A stretch of DNA of 39,375 nucleotides from an uncultured Acidimicrobiales bacterium (GCA_902805555.1 CADCSY010000126.1:1-39375); one strand, 5' to 3'; counted from the stretch's first letter, positions 9,113 through 17,446 are shown. The notes: generated from the letters alone by a model not told the origin. Made by a program: numbers and translations.

Positions 9113-10056
9113 CGGCCGCAGCACACCAGACGGCGGACGCGCCCGCCCCCGACCGCCGCCCGTCCCACGGGCCGTGGGGGCCGCTCACAGCCGTCATCGT
9201 GCACCGGGACCGACCGCAGTCCTGCGTGGAGACCGGGCGGGCCCTGTGCGACCAGGGCGTCGACCGGGTCGTGGTCGTCGACAACGGCTCTCCGGCCCGT
9301 GCCCTAGAGGTCGTCAGGGCCGGGCTACCGGACGCGACCATCCTCGAGCTCGGCTGCAACGCCGGCTTCGGCCCGGCGGCCAACGTCGGCCTCCGCCACT
9401 GGCTCGAGGAGGCTCCAGAGGTCGGAGGCGACTGGGTGCTCGTCTGCCCCCACGACGCACGGCCCGACCCGGGCTGCGTCCCGACGTTGCTCGGTGCAGC
9501 CGCCGCCCGGACGGGTGCGGGGCTGGCGTCGGCCGAGTACGGCGACGGCGACGGTCACGTGCGCCTGGCCAGGCCGGTCGTCGATCGCTACTTCGGCGGC
9601 ATCCTGGGCCCGACGGACCGCCGCCCCGGCTGGGAGGACGCCGACCACCCGCACGGCACGCTCCTGCTCGCCTCGAGGGCCTGCCTGGACGACATCGGCG
9701 TGTTCGACGAGCGCTACTTCGCCTACTGCGAGGAGGCCGACCTCGGGCTGCGGGCCAGGGCGGCGGGGTGGGGGGTCGGCATCGTCTGGGGTGCGGTCGT
9801 GCGCAACCCCAGCATGTCGAGCGAGACGGGCGTTCCCGAGTACCTGATGCTGCGCAACAGCCTCCACCTCGTGCGCCGGAACTTCGGGCGGTACCCCGCC
9901 ACCATCCGCTTCCTCATGGCGCTGTGGACCACCGCTGCCGGTGCAGCGCGACCCGGCCGCCGCACCCCGTTCTGGCACCTGCCCGGCCGGTTGTTCGCCC
10001 TGCGGGACTTCCTGCTGGGCAGGGACGGGCCGCCCCCGGCGGCGCTCCTCCGCTGA
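9109..10056 (+). CDS. Glycosyltransferase family 2 (rhamnosyltransferase-like)
   Basis: The 315-residue protein has the GT-A fold of GT2 enzymes: TAVIVHRDRPQS at the start, VVVVDNGSP for nucleotide binding, LGCNAGFGPAANVGL, and a later FDERYFAYCEEADLGLRA segment typical of rhamnosyl- and galactofuranosyl-type transferases. The usual DxD position reads PHDARPD. It probably transfers a sugar to a cell-envelope glycan at the inner face of the membrane; donor and acceptor are unknown. GTG start overlapping the peptidase stop (GTGA); it lies far from the main glycan locus near 29-39 kb. Confidence 0.85.
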   Translation: MTAAAHQTADAPAPDRRPSHGPWGPLTAVIVHRDRPQSCVETGRALCDQGVDRVVVVDNGSPARALEVVRAGLPDATILELGCNAGFGPAANVGLRHWLEEAPEVGGDWVLVCPHDARPDPGCVPTLLGAAAARTGAGLASAEYGDGDGHVRLARPVVDRYFGGILGPTDRRPGWEDADHPHGTLLLASRACLDDIGVFDERYFAYCEEADLGLRARAAGWGVGIVWGAVVRNPSMSSETGVPEYLMLRNSLHLVRRNFGRYPATIRFLMALWTTAAGAARPGRRTPFWHLPGRLFALRDFLLGRDGPPPAALLR

Positions 10057-10150
10057 GCCGGGCCAGCCTGCCAGAAGGCCCTCGACAGCCGGGCCCATGA
10101 GTGAGAGGGTGTGCGCTCCAGAGGAGCCGTCTCGAGAAGGGGGGCAGCGC

Positions 10151-10333
10151 ATGCAGATCGGTGAGAAGGTCGAGGTCCACACACGCTTCACGGACTCGTG
10201 GGCGCAGGGCTTCGTGATCGCCGACGTCGTCGGCGAGGGGTACCGGGTGCGCCGGCTGTCCGACGGTGCGGTGCTGCCCGGGGTGACCGGCGAGAACGAC
10301 CTGCGGCCGGCCGAGGGCTCCCGCAGGCGGTAG
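10151..10333 (+). CDS. Small hypothetical protein with SH3/Tudor-like pattern
   Basis: This 60-residue protein starts at an ATG with a purine-rich AAGGGGGG box about 6 nt upstream. Its sequence (MQIGEKVEVHTRFTDSWAQG, then a GYRVRRLSDG strand and an NDLRP ending) alternates short strands like a small SH3/Tudor-type barrel that could bind nucleic acid or protein. I do not recognise a named family. It ends in a basic RRR tail. It is transcribed in the same direction as the preceding glycosyltransferase, 94 nt away. Confidence 0.65.
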   Translation: MQIGEKVEVHTRFTDSWAQGFVIADVVGEGYRVRRLSDGAVLPGVTGENDLRPAEGSRRR

Positions 10334-10364
10334 CTCGCCTCCACGAGAGACTCCTGTCGTCGTT

Positions 10365-10378
10365 CCTCCCGCAGGAGG
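10365..10378. terminator. Short hairpin between convergent genes
   Basis: CCTCC-CGCA-GGAGG forms a 5-bp stem between the small plus-strand gene ending at 10333 and the minus-strand gene ending at 10405. An outer CTCCTG/CAGGAG pairing is an alternative. It could serve both genes as a weak terminator; there is no T-tract. Confidence 0.25.
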
Positions 10379-10404
10379 GAGCGTCGGCTGGTCACGGGGG
10401 AGCT

Positions 10405-10788
10405 TCAGGGGTGGGACTGGAGGTCCTGCTTCCAGGTGCGGAACCGGGTGTGGCTCTCACCGCTCGGGCCGGTCCCCTCGCCGCTGCCGTCGGGGAAGAT
10501 GCGGAAGGTGTGCTGCACGGCCAGGTCGTCGGCCAGCAGCGCCAGGTACCGGGCGTCGGCCTTGGAGGCGGGGCCTGCTCGCCACAGCAGCCACGGCCCG
10601 ATGCGTCGCTTGTAGGTGATCTCCGGCGCGCCGATGTCGTCGCCCAGGTGGAGCGCCTCGACCGGCGCCTCCACCCACGCCGTGATGGGGATGTTGCGAT
10701 CCCGGATGGGCGTGGGCGGGAGGTCCTCGGTGTGCACCGGGGTGTCGTCCACGGGGCGCTCGTGGGCGGGGAGGGCGGCGTCGCTCAT
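10405..10788 (-). CDS. Conserved hypothetical protein
   Basis: This 127-residue protein is not recognised. It has a proline-rich, acidic N-terminus (about 30 residues, probably disordered) and then a compact region with several aromatic residues (PWLLWRAG, HTFRIFPDGSG, RFRTWKQDLQ). No signal peptide, transmembrane segment or metal-binding motif is seen. Codon use matches neighbouring genes, which supports it being real. It lies 61 nt downstream of the nitroreductase gene on the same strand and may be cotranscribed with it. Confidence 0.6.
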   Translation of the reverse strand: MSDAALPAHERPVDDTPVHTEDLPPTPIRDRNIPITAWVEAPVEALHLGDDIGAPEITYKRRIGPWLLWRAGPASKADARYLALLADDLAVQHTFRIFPDGSGEGTGPSGESHTRFRTWKQDLQSHP

Positions 10789-10849
10789 CGGCGCACCCGA
10801 GCGGGCTCGGTGCCGCCCTGGGGCCGGCAGGGCCGGACGGTCGACTGCC

Positions 10850-11428
10850 TCACGCCGGCCACTCCGTGACGAGTCCGGTCAGGTCAGGCGCACGCGGCGG
10901 CTTGGCGGCGTCGGGATCGGCGACGGTGCCGAGGTACAGGAAGCCGGCGACGGCGTCGTCGGATCGGAGGCCGAGTGCGTCCTTGACGAGCTCGTCGTAG
11001 ACGGGCTCACCGGTCCGCCACATCGAGCCGAAGCCCAGCGCCGTGGCGGCGAGCAGGATGTTCTGGCAGGCCGCGGCCGTCGCCTGCTGCTGCTCGATCC
11101 ACGGGATCTTCTCGGATGCCACCCGGACCGTGGACACGACGACGACCAGAGGCGCCCGGCGCAGCTTCGTGCGCTCCTTCTCGGCCTTCGCCGCGACAGG
11201 TGCGGCGTCGACGGCTGCGCAGCGGGCCAGGTACGCAGCCTCGAGGACGGCTCCGAAGCGGTCGAGCGAGGGACCCCGCAGGAGGTGGAAGCGGAACGGC
11301 CGGAGATCGCCGTGGTCCGGTGCCATCGCCCCCGCAGCGAGGATGGCCTGGAGGGTGGCGCCATCCGGTGCAGGCTCGACCAGGCGCCCGATCGAACGGC
11401 GGGCCCCGATCGCGGCAAGGGCGTCCAC
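10850..11428 (-). CDS. Nitroreductase family protein (YdjA-like)
   Basis: The 192-residue protein resembles the small, FMN-binding YdjA-type nitroreductases: an N-terminal ARRSIGRLVEP (FMN phosphate contacts), APDHGDLRPFRF near residue 37, and GFGSMWRTGEP in the C-terminal half, all characteristic of this branch. Such enzymes reduce nitro compounds, quinones or flavins with NAD(P)H; the true substrate is unknown. The GTG start is chosen because TAGCCT (complement of 11436-11441) lies 7 nt before it, a leaderless arrangement, and because homology begins at this codon. Longer open frame upstream is judged non-coding because the deaminase gene lies on the other strand. Confidence 0.85.
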   Translation of the reverse strand: MDALAAIGARRSIGRLVEPAPDGATLQAILAAGAMAPDHGDLRPFRFHLLRGPSLDRFGAVLEAAYLARCAAVDAAPVAAKAEKERTKLRRAPLVVVVSTVRVASEKIPWIEQQQATAAACQNILLAATALGFGSMWRTGEPVYDELVKDALGLRSDDAVAGFLYLGTVADPDAAKPPRAPDLTGLVTEWPA

Positions 11429-11489
11429 CGCTCCCAGGCTAGGACCGCCGACCGCCGACCGCGGGCACGAGGGCTGGCAACCTGGAGGT

Positions 11490-12155
11490 GTGGCCAGCGG
11501 TGCGGCAGCGGCGTGGGCGGCGCTCGACGACGCGCAGCAGGCTGCGCTGCGCCTCGGCTGGGAGGCCTTCCAGACCGGCAACATCGGGGTGGGGGCGGTT
11601 GTCACCGGTCCTGAGGGGCAGCCCGTGAGCTCCGGTCGGAACCGACTCGCCGACAGCGACGCTCCTCGCGGGCAGGTCTTCGGCACGAGCCTGGCGCACG
11701 CCGAGATCAACGCCCTGGCCAACGTCCCCTTCAGGGCGTACGAGCGCGAGCTCGTCCTCACCACGACGCTGCAGCCGTGCCTGCAGTGCTCGGCGGCGAT
11801 CCGCATGGCGCCCATCGCCCTCGTCCGGGTGCTCGGTCCCGACCCCCTGTGGGATGGCTGCGAGAACCTGACCTCGCTCACCCCCTGGGTCGCCCGTCGC
11901 CCACCCACACCCGTCGAGCACGCGCCCTGGGGCGAGCTCGCCGCCTTCGCGACGCTCATGGCGCGCTGCAGCCCGCTCTCGGTCCCGGCGGTGGAGGAAG
12001 CCCTGCGTGCGGTGGGGGAGGGGCCCCTGCTCGACCTCGTCGACCGGCTCCGCACGAGCGACGAGCTCACCGTCCTCGCAGCCACGCCGGTGGAGGTCGC
12101 GCTCGAACGCCTCTGGACCCGGCTCGCCGGTGCTTCCGAGGCGATGGCGCGCTGA
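11490..12155 (+). CDS. Cytidine/deoxycytidylate deaminase-like zinc protein
   Basis: The 221-residue product has the zinc-dependent deaminase motifs: HAEINAL with H-x-E near residues 70-72 and PCLQC as the second pair of zinc ligands, about 28 residues later. It also has the N-terminal strand IGVGAVVTGPEG. This suggests hydrolytic deamination of a nucleoside or base, as in guanine deaminase or tRNA adenosine deaminase relatives. About 85 residues follow the usual domain and contain a helical tail of unknown role. The GTG start is chosen by homology; a GGAGG box lies just 1 nt before it, which is too close, so the true start is uncertain. Confidence 0.8.
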   Translation: MASGAAAAWAALDDAQQAALRLGWEAFQTGNIGVGAVVTGPEGQPVSSGRNRLADSDAPRGQVFGTSLAHAEINALANVPFRAYERELVLTTTLQPCLQCSAAIRMAPIALVRVLGPDPLWDGCENLTSLTPWVARRPPTPVEHAPWGELAAFATLMARCSPLSVPAVEEALRAVGEGPLLDLVDRLRTSDELTVLAATPVEVALERLWTRLAGASEAMAR

Positions 12156-12177
12156 GGGCCTCCCGGCTGCGGCCCGC

Positions 12178-12196
12178 CCGGTCCGGCGAGGACCGG
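12178..12196. terminator. Bidirectional hairpin terminator
   Basis: CCGGTCC (12178-12184), loop GGCGA, GGACCGG (12190-12196) forms a perfect 7-bp stem. It fills the gap between the convergent deaminase (ends 12155) and aldo/keto reductase (ends 12197) genes, so it can terminate both. Confidence 0.5.
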
Positions 12197-13243
12197 CTAC
12201 GCCCCCCGGGTCTCCGGTGGGCGGCGGCGGCGCCAGGCCTGGGCCAGGGCAGGGGGCTGCCAGCCGGCGTCGTCGACGTGCACGTTGGTGCCGGGCGGCA
12301 CGATCTCGTCGATGCGGTCGAGCGTGGCGTCGTCGAGGACGAGCTCGGCACCCGCCAGGATGTCGGTGAGCTGGTCCATCGTGCGGGGGCCGATGATGGC
12401 GGCGGTCACCGCCGGGTGGCTCACGACGAAGGCCATGGCCAGGTGGGTCAACGAGGTGCCCGCGCCCTCCGCCACCTCCACCAGGTCCTCCACGAGGTCG
12501 AGCTTCTTCGCGTTGCCGGGGAGCGCAGGGTCGAAGCGCTGCGGCATGCGCCCTGCCCGACCCGACGAGAGGTCGATCTCCTGGCCCTTGCGGTACTTCC
12601 CGGTGAGCCAGCCGCCACCGAGCGGGCTCCAGGGGATGACGCCCATCCCGTAGCGCTCGCAGGTGGGCAGCACGGCGCGCTCGATGCCACGGGCGAAGAT
12701 CGAGTAGGGCGGCTGCTCGCAGACGAAGCGCTCCCGACCCCGACGCTCGGCCACCCACTGCGCCTCGACGATGGCCTCGGCGGGGAACGTTGAGGAGCCG
12801 ATGGCCCGGACCTTCCCCTGGTGGATGAGGTCGGACAGGGCGCCGAGGGTCTCGTCGACCTCGGTCGCCGGGTCGGGTCGGTGCACCTGGTAGAGGTCGA
12901 TCCAGTCCGTCTGGAGCCGGCGCAGGCTGTGCTCGACCTCCTGGAAGATCCAGCGGCGTGAGCCGCCCCTCGAGTTCGGGTCCTCACCCATTGGCCCGTG
13001 GAACTTCGTGGCGAGGACGACCTGGTCGCGGCGGCCCTTGAGCGCCTTGCCCACGATCTCCTCCGACTCGCCCTGGGAGTACACGTCGGCGGTGTCGATG
13101 AAGTTGATGCCACCGTCGAGCGCAGCGTGGATCACGCGCTGCGACTCCTCGTGGTCGGGCTCGCCCCAGGCCCCGAACATCATCGCCCCGAGGCAGTAGG
13201 GGCTCACCTTGATGCCGGTCTGGCCGAGCGTCCGCATGCGCAT
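12197..13243 (-). CDS. Aldo/keto reductase
   Basis: This is a cytoplasmic NADPH-dependent oxidoreductase of the AKR superfamily, with 348 residues and a TIM barrel. It shows FIDTADVYSQGESEEIVGKA (catalytic Asp and Tyr), VVLATKF (catalytic Lys), and DLYQVHRPDP (catalytic His). The C-terminal cofactor segment contains AAIIGPRTMDQL. The sequence is closest to the general-stress YhdN/Tas-like group, but the substrate cannot be told. The ATG has TAGGGT 6 nt upstream (complement of 13250-13255), a leaderless promoter pattern. It is divergent from the SDR gene. Confidence 0.92.
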   Translation of the reverse strand: MRMRTLGQTGIKVSPYCLGAMMFGAWGEPDHEESQRVIHAALDGGINFIDTADVYSQGESEEIVGKALKGRRDQVVLATKFHGPMGEDPNSRGGSRRWIFQEVEHSLRRLQTDWIDLYQVHRPDPATEVDETLGALSDLIHQGKVRAIGSSTFPAEAIVEAQWVAERRGRERFVCEQPPYSIFARGIERAVLPTCERYGMGVIPWSPLGGGWLTGKYRKGQEIDLSSGRAGRMPQRFDPALPGNAKKLDLVEDLVEVAEGAGTSLTHLAMAFVVSHPAVTAAIIGPRTMDQLTDILAGAELVLDDATLDRIDEIVPPGTNVHVDDAGWQPPALAQAWRRRRPPETRGA

Positions 13244-13344
13244 CGCCGCACCCTAGCGATGGCGTCCGGACCCCCATCTCGCCTGCTGCATGATGCGGGC
13301 GACAGTTCGAGGAGCGCCCGAGGGGGCGCGGAGAGGGGAACCAC

Positions 13345-14271
13345 ATGGCAGGCGTGTGCGACGGCCGGATCGTGATCGTGACGGGGTCGGGCCGGGGGAT
13401 CGGCCGGGCACACGCCCTGGCCTTCGCCCGGGAGGGCGCGAAGGTGGTGGTGAACGACCTCGGCGCAGAGGTCGACGGCACGGGCGGCTCGACCGGCCCC
13501 GCCGGCGAGGTCGTCGAGGAGATCCGTGCCGCCGGGGGCGAGGCGGTGGCCAACGGTGACGACATCAGCACGACGGACGGGGCCGCCAACCTCGTCAAGA
13601 CGGCGGTCGACGCGTTCGGCGGGCTCGACGTGGTGGTCAACAACGCCGGGATCCTCAGGGACCGGATGCTGGTCAACATGAGCGACGAGGAGTGGGACGC
13701 CGTCATCAAGGTGCACCTGCGGGGCACCTTCGCCCCCTCACGGGCTGCGGCGCAGTACTGGCGCGAGCAGAGCAAGGCGGGCAAGGAGGTCGACGCCCGC
13801 ATCATCAACACGGCGTCCCCGTCGGGCCTCTACGGCAACGTGGGCCAGGCCAACTACGGCGCGGCGAAGGCGGGCATCGCCAGCTTCAGCATCATCGCGG
13901 CCCTCGAGCTGGGCCGCTACGGGGTCACGGTCAACGCCATCGCCCCGGTCGCCCTCACCCGCATGACCGAGAACCTGGGCATGGGCGCCCGGGCCGCCGA
14001 CCGCCCGGCCGACGCCTTCGACGACACCGCGCCGGAGAACATCTCGCCCCTCGTGGTGTGGCTCGGCAGTGCGGAGAGCCGTGGCATCACCGGCCGGGTG
14101 TTCAACGTGGCCGGGGGCCGCATCAGCGTGGCGGAGGGCTGGGCCGCAGGGCCGGGCGCCGACAAGGGCGACCGCTGGGAGCCGGCCGAGCTCGGCTCCG
14201 TCATCCCCGACCTCGTGGCCGAGGCGGCACCCAACGCCGGCATGGGAGGCCAGCGCCCCGCCAGGGCCTGA
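13345..14271 (+). CDS. SDR family (3R)-hydroxyacyl-CoA dehydrogenase-type oxidoreductase
   Basis: The 308-residue protein is a short-chain dehydrogenase with the cofactor motif TGSGRGIGRAHAL, then NNAGILRD, the catalytic serine region TASPSGLYGN, and Y-x-x-x-K in YGAAKAG. The N-terminal part (AFAREGAKVVVNDLGAEVDG) and RDRMLVNMSDEEWD closely resemble the dehydrogenase domain of multifunctional beta-oxidation enzymes (HSD17B4-like), so it likely oxidises a 3-hydroxyacyl-CoA in fatty acid or sterol breakdown. A GAGAGGGGAA box lies just before the ATG. It is about 50 residues longer than a minimal SDR. Confidence 0.9.
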   Translation: MAGVCDGRIVIVTGSGRGIGRAHALAFAREGAKVVVNDLGAEVDGTGGSTGPAGEVVEEIRAAGGEAVANGDDISTTDGAANLVKTAVDAFGGLDVVVNNAGILRDRMLVNMSDEEWDAVIKVHLRGTFAPSRAAAQYWREQSKAGKEVDARIINTASPSGLYGNVGQANYGAAKAGIASFSIIAALELGRYGVTVNAIAPVALTRMTENLGMGARAADRPADAFDDTAPENISPLVVWLGSAESRGITGRVFNVAGGRISVAEGWAAGPGADKGDRWEPAELGSVIPDLVAEAAPNAGMGGQRPARA

Positions 14272-14310
14272 TCCCGGCGGTCGCACCCGCTGGCGCCGTG
14301 TGCCGCCTCG

Positions 14311-14562
14311 GTCGTCTCGTCGTCCTGTTGACGGGACCGTCCACCAGGACGGGGAGGGCGGCGGTTCGCACAGCCGGCCCCCGTCGGCCGGCCCGGGTCG
14401 TCTCGTCGGCCTGGTGGGTCACGACCGTCCACCAGGACGGCGAGGGCGGCGGTTCGCACAGGCCCGCCCCCGTCGGCCGGCCCGGGTCGTCTCGTCGGCC
14501 TGGTGGGACAGGACCGTCCACCAGGGCGGCGAGGGCGGCGGTCGTGCCGTCCCGGGTCGTCG
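14311..14562. repeat. Tandem 88-89 bp hairpin repeat, about 2.8 units
   Basis: The 342-nt gap between the convergent SDR and membrane-protein genes holds this repeat. Full units are 14335-14422 (88 bp) and 14423-14511 (89 bp), nearly identical; a third begins at 14512 and is shortened internally, and a partial copy precedes the first. Each unit starts GACCGTCCACCAGG. At each junction CCTGGTGG pairs with CCACCAGG (14410-14417 with 14429-14436; 14499-14506 with 14518-14525), making 8-bp stems with 11-nt loops. The array could end transcription from both sides. It is not a CRISPR because units abut without unique spacers. Confidence 0.75.
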
Positions 14563-14613
14563 GGCGGACGGCCTTTTGGCGCGGCGGCTCGTCGGCGCGG
14601 CCGACCGGGCGGG

Positions 14614-15039
14614 TCAGGCGTGGGCTTCGGTCCGGGCGGTGCCCCGGGCCAGCGCCCTGGCCTGGCTGACCTGGTAGATCGCGAGGCCGAAGATGGCGAC
14701 GCCGTTGGGGACGTGCCAGGCGGCGGCGTCGACCGAGTCACGGCCGGAGTAGCCGAGGCCGATCTGGATGGTCATGAGGACGACGATGGCTGCGGCGACG
14801 CCGACCGTCGCCTTGTTGGCCCGGGCGACGATGGTGAGCACCAGCGCTCCCACGGCGATGAGGTACGAGACGTTGCCGACGATGCCGTGGGCGACGATGT
14901 CGAGGTCGCCGAAGAGCCGGTTGGAGTGGCCGGCCATCCAGGCCTGGACCAGCACGAGCAGGGCGAGCAGCCCGGCGAGCGCCCGGAACCCGTTCAGCAG
15001 CCTTGCTCGTGATGCGACGGGGGAGGAGGCGGTCGGCAT
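14614..15039 (-). CDS. Four-helix membrane protein (DUF6220-like)
   Basis: The 141-residue protein has four hydrophobic segments, at about residues 18-36, 55-72, 78-97 and 108-124, so it is an integral membrane protein. Conserved-looking spots are VQAWMAG, LDIVAHGIVGN and AAWHVPNGVAIF, with histidines in helices 2 and 4 region that could in principle bind heme or metal. The pattern resembles small four-helix proteins annotated as DUF6220, but that match is from memory. Function unknown. It is convergent with the SDR gene across the repeat region. Confidence 0.7.
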   Translation of the reverse strand: MPTASSPVASRARLLNGFRALAGLLALLVLVQAWMAGHSNRLFGDLDIVAHGIVGNVSYLIAVGALVLTIVARANKATVGVAAAIVVLMTIQIGLGYSGRDSVDAAAWHVPNGVAIFGLAIYQVSQARALARGTARTEAHA

Positions 15040-15114
15040 GGACCAATCCTGCCTCCCCGCCCCGTCATCTGCGAACGCCCCGGTGAGCGACCCGGGCCGG
15101 CTGGGGTGGGTGGA

Positions 15115-15498
15115 TCAGCCGACGGGCGGCGGACCCGGGAGCGGCAGCGCGCCGCTGTGGACGCCCTGGAGGATCCGGGCGCAGTCAGCCCGGTTCTCCG
15201 CCGGGTACAGGCCGTAGAACGAGTACGGGTACGCGACGACGCCCATGTCCTCGAGGTTCTGGCAGCGAGCCAGGTAGGCGGGCTTCGAGATCTTCGAGGC
15301 CGGGACGACGCCGTTGCGCAGGCCAGATGCCACCGTGCTCACGCAGGCCGAGAAGGAGTGGAGCGCGAAGTCCTCGACTGCGGTCTCACCGCCGAAGCTG
15401 AACTCGACCGGGACGACGTACACGTCGACCGTCATGCCGGTCATCGGGTCCTCGAGCGGGCCGAAGGCCTCCCGGCAGTACTCGCAGAAGAGGCCCAC
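15115..15498 (-). CDS. Hypothetical protein with N-terminal CxxC
   Basis: This 127-residue protein is not recognised. It starts from a GTG with LFCEYCREAFGP, a CxxC pair that could bind zinc or act in redox chemistry. It has three further cysteines (C52, C80 and C107 region) and a tyrosine-rich stretch, YPYSFYGLYPAEN. No signal peptide or membrane segment is seen. A TAGGGT box lies 11 nt upstream of the GTG on its strand, which would give a very short leader. Codon use fits the neighbourhood. Confidence 0.55.
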   Translation of the reverse strand: MGLFCEYCREAFGPLEDPMTGMTVDVYVVPVEFSFGGETAVEDFALHSFSACVSTVASGLRNGVVPASKISKPAYLARCQNLEDMGVVAYPYSFYGLYPAENRADCARILQGVHSGALPLPGPPPVG

Positions 15499-15583
15499 GG
15501 ACGCAACAAACCCTACGTTGCGGAGGGAACACCACCGGGGTGCGTCCAGAAGAGGTGGGCCTCCGGCCGTCGCCCGACCCCTC

Positions 15584-16198
15584 TCACCAGCCCCGCGCGA
15601 CCCACTCCTGCAGGCTCGGGCGCTCGACCCCGACGGTCGTGTCCGCCCCGTGGCCCGGCATCACGATCGTCTCCGGCGGCAGCGCCAGGAGCTTCGTGTC
15701 GATCTGCTCGATGATCTGCGCGAAGCGGACGGGGTCCTTCTCCGTGTTCCCCGGGCCCCCCGGGAAGAGCGTGTCGCCGCTGAAGAGGACCGGCGCCCCC
15801 TCCAGCTTGAAGCACATGGAGCCGGGGGTGTGGCCGGGCGTCAGCATGGTCCGCAGTCGCAGGCGCCCGACCTCGACCACCGCATCGTCCTCGAGCACCT
15901 CGTCGTAGGACGGGAGCATGCCGACGTCGGGGCCGGCGACGGCGACGGAGTAGCCGGCGTCGCGGATGGCGGGCACGGCCTGGATGTGGTCCCAGTGCCC
16001 GTGCGTCTCGAGCACCTTGCGGACCCCGAGGTGGCGGCACAGCTCGAGCAGGCGCTCGTGCTCGTTCGCGGCGTCGAGCAGGACGGCGTCGCCGGTCTCG
16101 GTGCAGCGCAGGACGAAGACGTTGTTCTCGTACGGGCCGACGACGACCTTGTGGATCTCGGCGCGCTCGTCCGACCAGTGGAGGGTGTCGGGGGCCAT
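15584..16198 (-). CDS. MBL-fold metallo-hydrolase (glyoxalase II-like)
   Basis: The 204-residue protein has the metallo-beta-lactamase fold metal motifs: ETHGHWDHIQ (H-x-H-x-D-H), TPGHTPGSMCF, SGDTLFPGG with the bridging Asp, and VMPGHGADT with the last His. It resembles small single-domain glyoxalase II-like thioester hydrolases and probably binds two metal ions. The substrate is unknown. It is divergent from the acyl-CoA dehydrogenase gene, with 132 nt between, so a thioester substrate is plausible but unproven. Confidence 0.88.
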   Translation of the reverse strand: MAPDTLHWSDERAEIHKVVVGPYENNVFVLRCTETGDAVLLDAANEHERLLELCRHLGVRKVLETHGHWDHIQAVPAIRDAGYSVAVAGPDVGMLPSYDEVLEDDAVVEVGRLRLRTMLTPGHTPGSMCFKLEGAPVLFSGDTLFPGGPGNTEKDPVRFAQIIEQIDTKLLALPPETIVMPGHGADTTVGVERPSLQEWVARGW

Positions 16199-16254
16199 CC
16201 CGCCAGTGTGCCGGGATCGCCCGGGCGCCGCCCGGCGGAGCGTTCGGGTGGCCC

Positions 16255-16270
16255 TTGACCAGTCGGTCTA
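16255..16270. promoter_or_regulatory. Possible TetR-type operator upstream of acyl-CoA dehydrogenase
   Basis: TTGACCAGTCGGTCTA contains inverted arms T-N-GACC and GGTC-N-A around a 4-nt centre, similar in style to TetR-family operators that control fatty acid breakdown genes in actinobacteria. It sits 61 nt before the GTG of the acyl-CoA dehydrogenase, and the TTGACC could also be a -35 element. No regulator gene is adjacent. Confidence 0.3.
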
Positions 16271-16330
16271 GTAGACAGGACCGGACCGATCGTCGACCGC
16301 CACGCGCGCGCCACACAGGGGGCCCACCAG

Positions 16331-17446
16331 GTGAACTTCGCCTTCTCCGAGGAGCAGGAAGAGCTCCGCAGAACGGTTCGAGGGTTCCTCGAGTCGAAGT
16401 CAAGCGAGACCGAGGTCCGGCGTCTCATGGAGACGGAGTCGGGCTACGACGAGGCCGTCTGGAAGCAGATGGGCGAGCAGATGGGCCTCCAGGGCCTCGC
16501 CATCCCCGAGGAGTACGGGGGGTCGGGCTACTCCTACGTGGAGCTCGTCGTGGTGCTCGAGGAGATGGGTCGCCGGCTGCTGGCGGCGCCGTACTTCTCC
16601 ACCGTCGTCCTGGCGGCGAACGCCATCCTCCACTCGGGTGACGACCAGGCGAAGAAGGACCTCCTCCCCGGCATCGCCAGCGGCGAGACGATCGCCACGG
16701 TCGCCTTCACCGAGGAGAACGGGCGCTGGGACGAAGCCGGCATCACGATGACGGCCACCAAGTCGGGCGACGGCTACACCCTCGACGGGGTCAAGAGCTT
16801 CGTGCTCGACGGCCACACCGCCGGCCTCATCATCGTCGCGGCCCGCACCGACGCCGGCGTCAGCCTCTTCTCGGTCACCGGGGACGCCTCGGGACTGACC
16901 CGCACGGCGCTGCCGACGATGGACCAGACCCGCAAGCAGGCCAAGCTCGAGTTCGCCGGCACCCCGGCCACCCTGGTCGGCACCGACGGCGGGGGCTGGA
17001 GCACCCTCGAGCGGATGCTCGACCTCGCCGCCGTCGGCCTCGCGGCCGAGCAGGTCGGCGGCGCCCAGCTCTGCCTCGAGATGGCCGTCCAGTACGCCAA
17101 GGACAGGGTGCAGTTCGGCCGGCCGATCGGCTCGTTCCAGGCCATCAAGCACAAGTGCGCGGACATGCTGCTCGAGGTCGAGTCGGCCAAGTCGGCTGCG
17201 TACTACGCGGCGTGGTGCGCAGCGGAGCTGAACGACGAGCTGCCGGCGGTCGCCAGCCTGGCCAAGGCCTACTGCTCCGAGGCGTACTTCCACGCCACGG
17301 CCGAGAACATCCAGATCCACGGCGGCATCGGCTTCACCTGGGAGCACCCGGCCCACCTCTACTTCAAGCGGGCAAAGAGCTCCGAGCTGCTGCTCGGCGA
17401 CCCGACGTACCACCGCGAGCTGCTGGCGCAGCGCATCGGCATCTGA
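16331..17446 (+). CDS. Acyl-CoA dehydrogenase
   Basis: This flavoenzyme introduces an alpha-beta double bond into an acyl-CoA thioester during beta-oxidation. The 371-residue product shows the N-terminal helical domain (FSEEQEELRRTVRGFLES, GLAIPEEYGGSGYS), a middle beta domain, and the C-terminal helical domain with DRVQFGRPIGSFQAIKHK and IHGGIGFTWEHPAHLYFKR. The shape and the FTWEH segment are common among actinobacterial FadE-type enzymes for branched or steroid-derived substrates. GTG start with AGGGGG about 9 nt upstream. Together with the SDR and hydrolase nearby it suggests lipid degradation. Confidence 0.93.
   Translation: MNFAFSEEQEELRRTVRGFLESKSSETEVRRLMETESGYDEAVWKQMGEQMGLQGLAIPEEYGGSGYSYVELVVVLEEMGRRLLAAPYFSTVVLAANAILHSGDDQAKKDLLPGIASGETIATVAFTEENGRWDEAGITMTATKSGDGYTLDGVKSFVLDGHTAGLIIVAARTDAGVSLFSVTGDASGLTRTALPTMDQTRKQAKLEFAGTPATLVGTDGGGWSTLERMLDLAAVGLAAEQVGGAQLCLEMAVQYAKDRVQFGRPIGSFQAIKHKCADMLLEVESAKSAAYYAAWCAAELNDELPAVASLAKAYCSEAYFHATAENIQIHGGIGFTWEHPAHLYFKRAKSSELLLGDPTYHRELLAQRIGI

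Noticed and set aside
14335-14562. CRISPR array
   Set aside because: Units are 88-89 bp, directly adjacent, and near-identical over their whole length with no unique spacers and no cas genes nearby.
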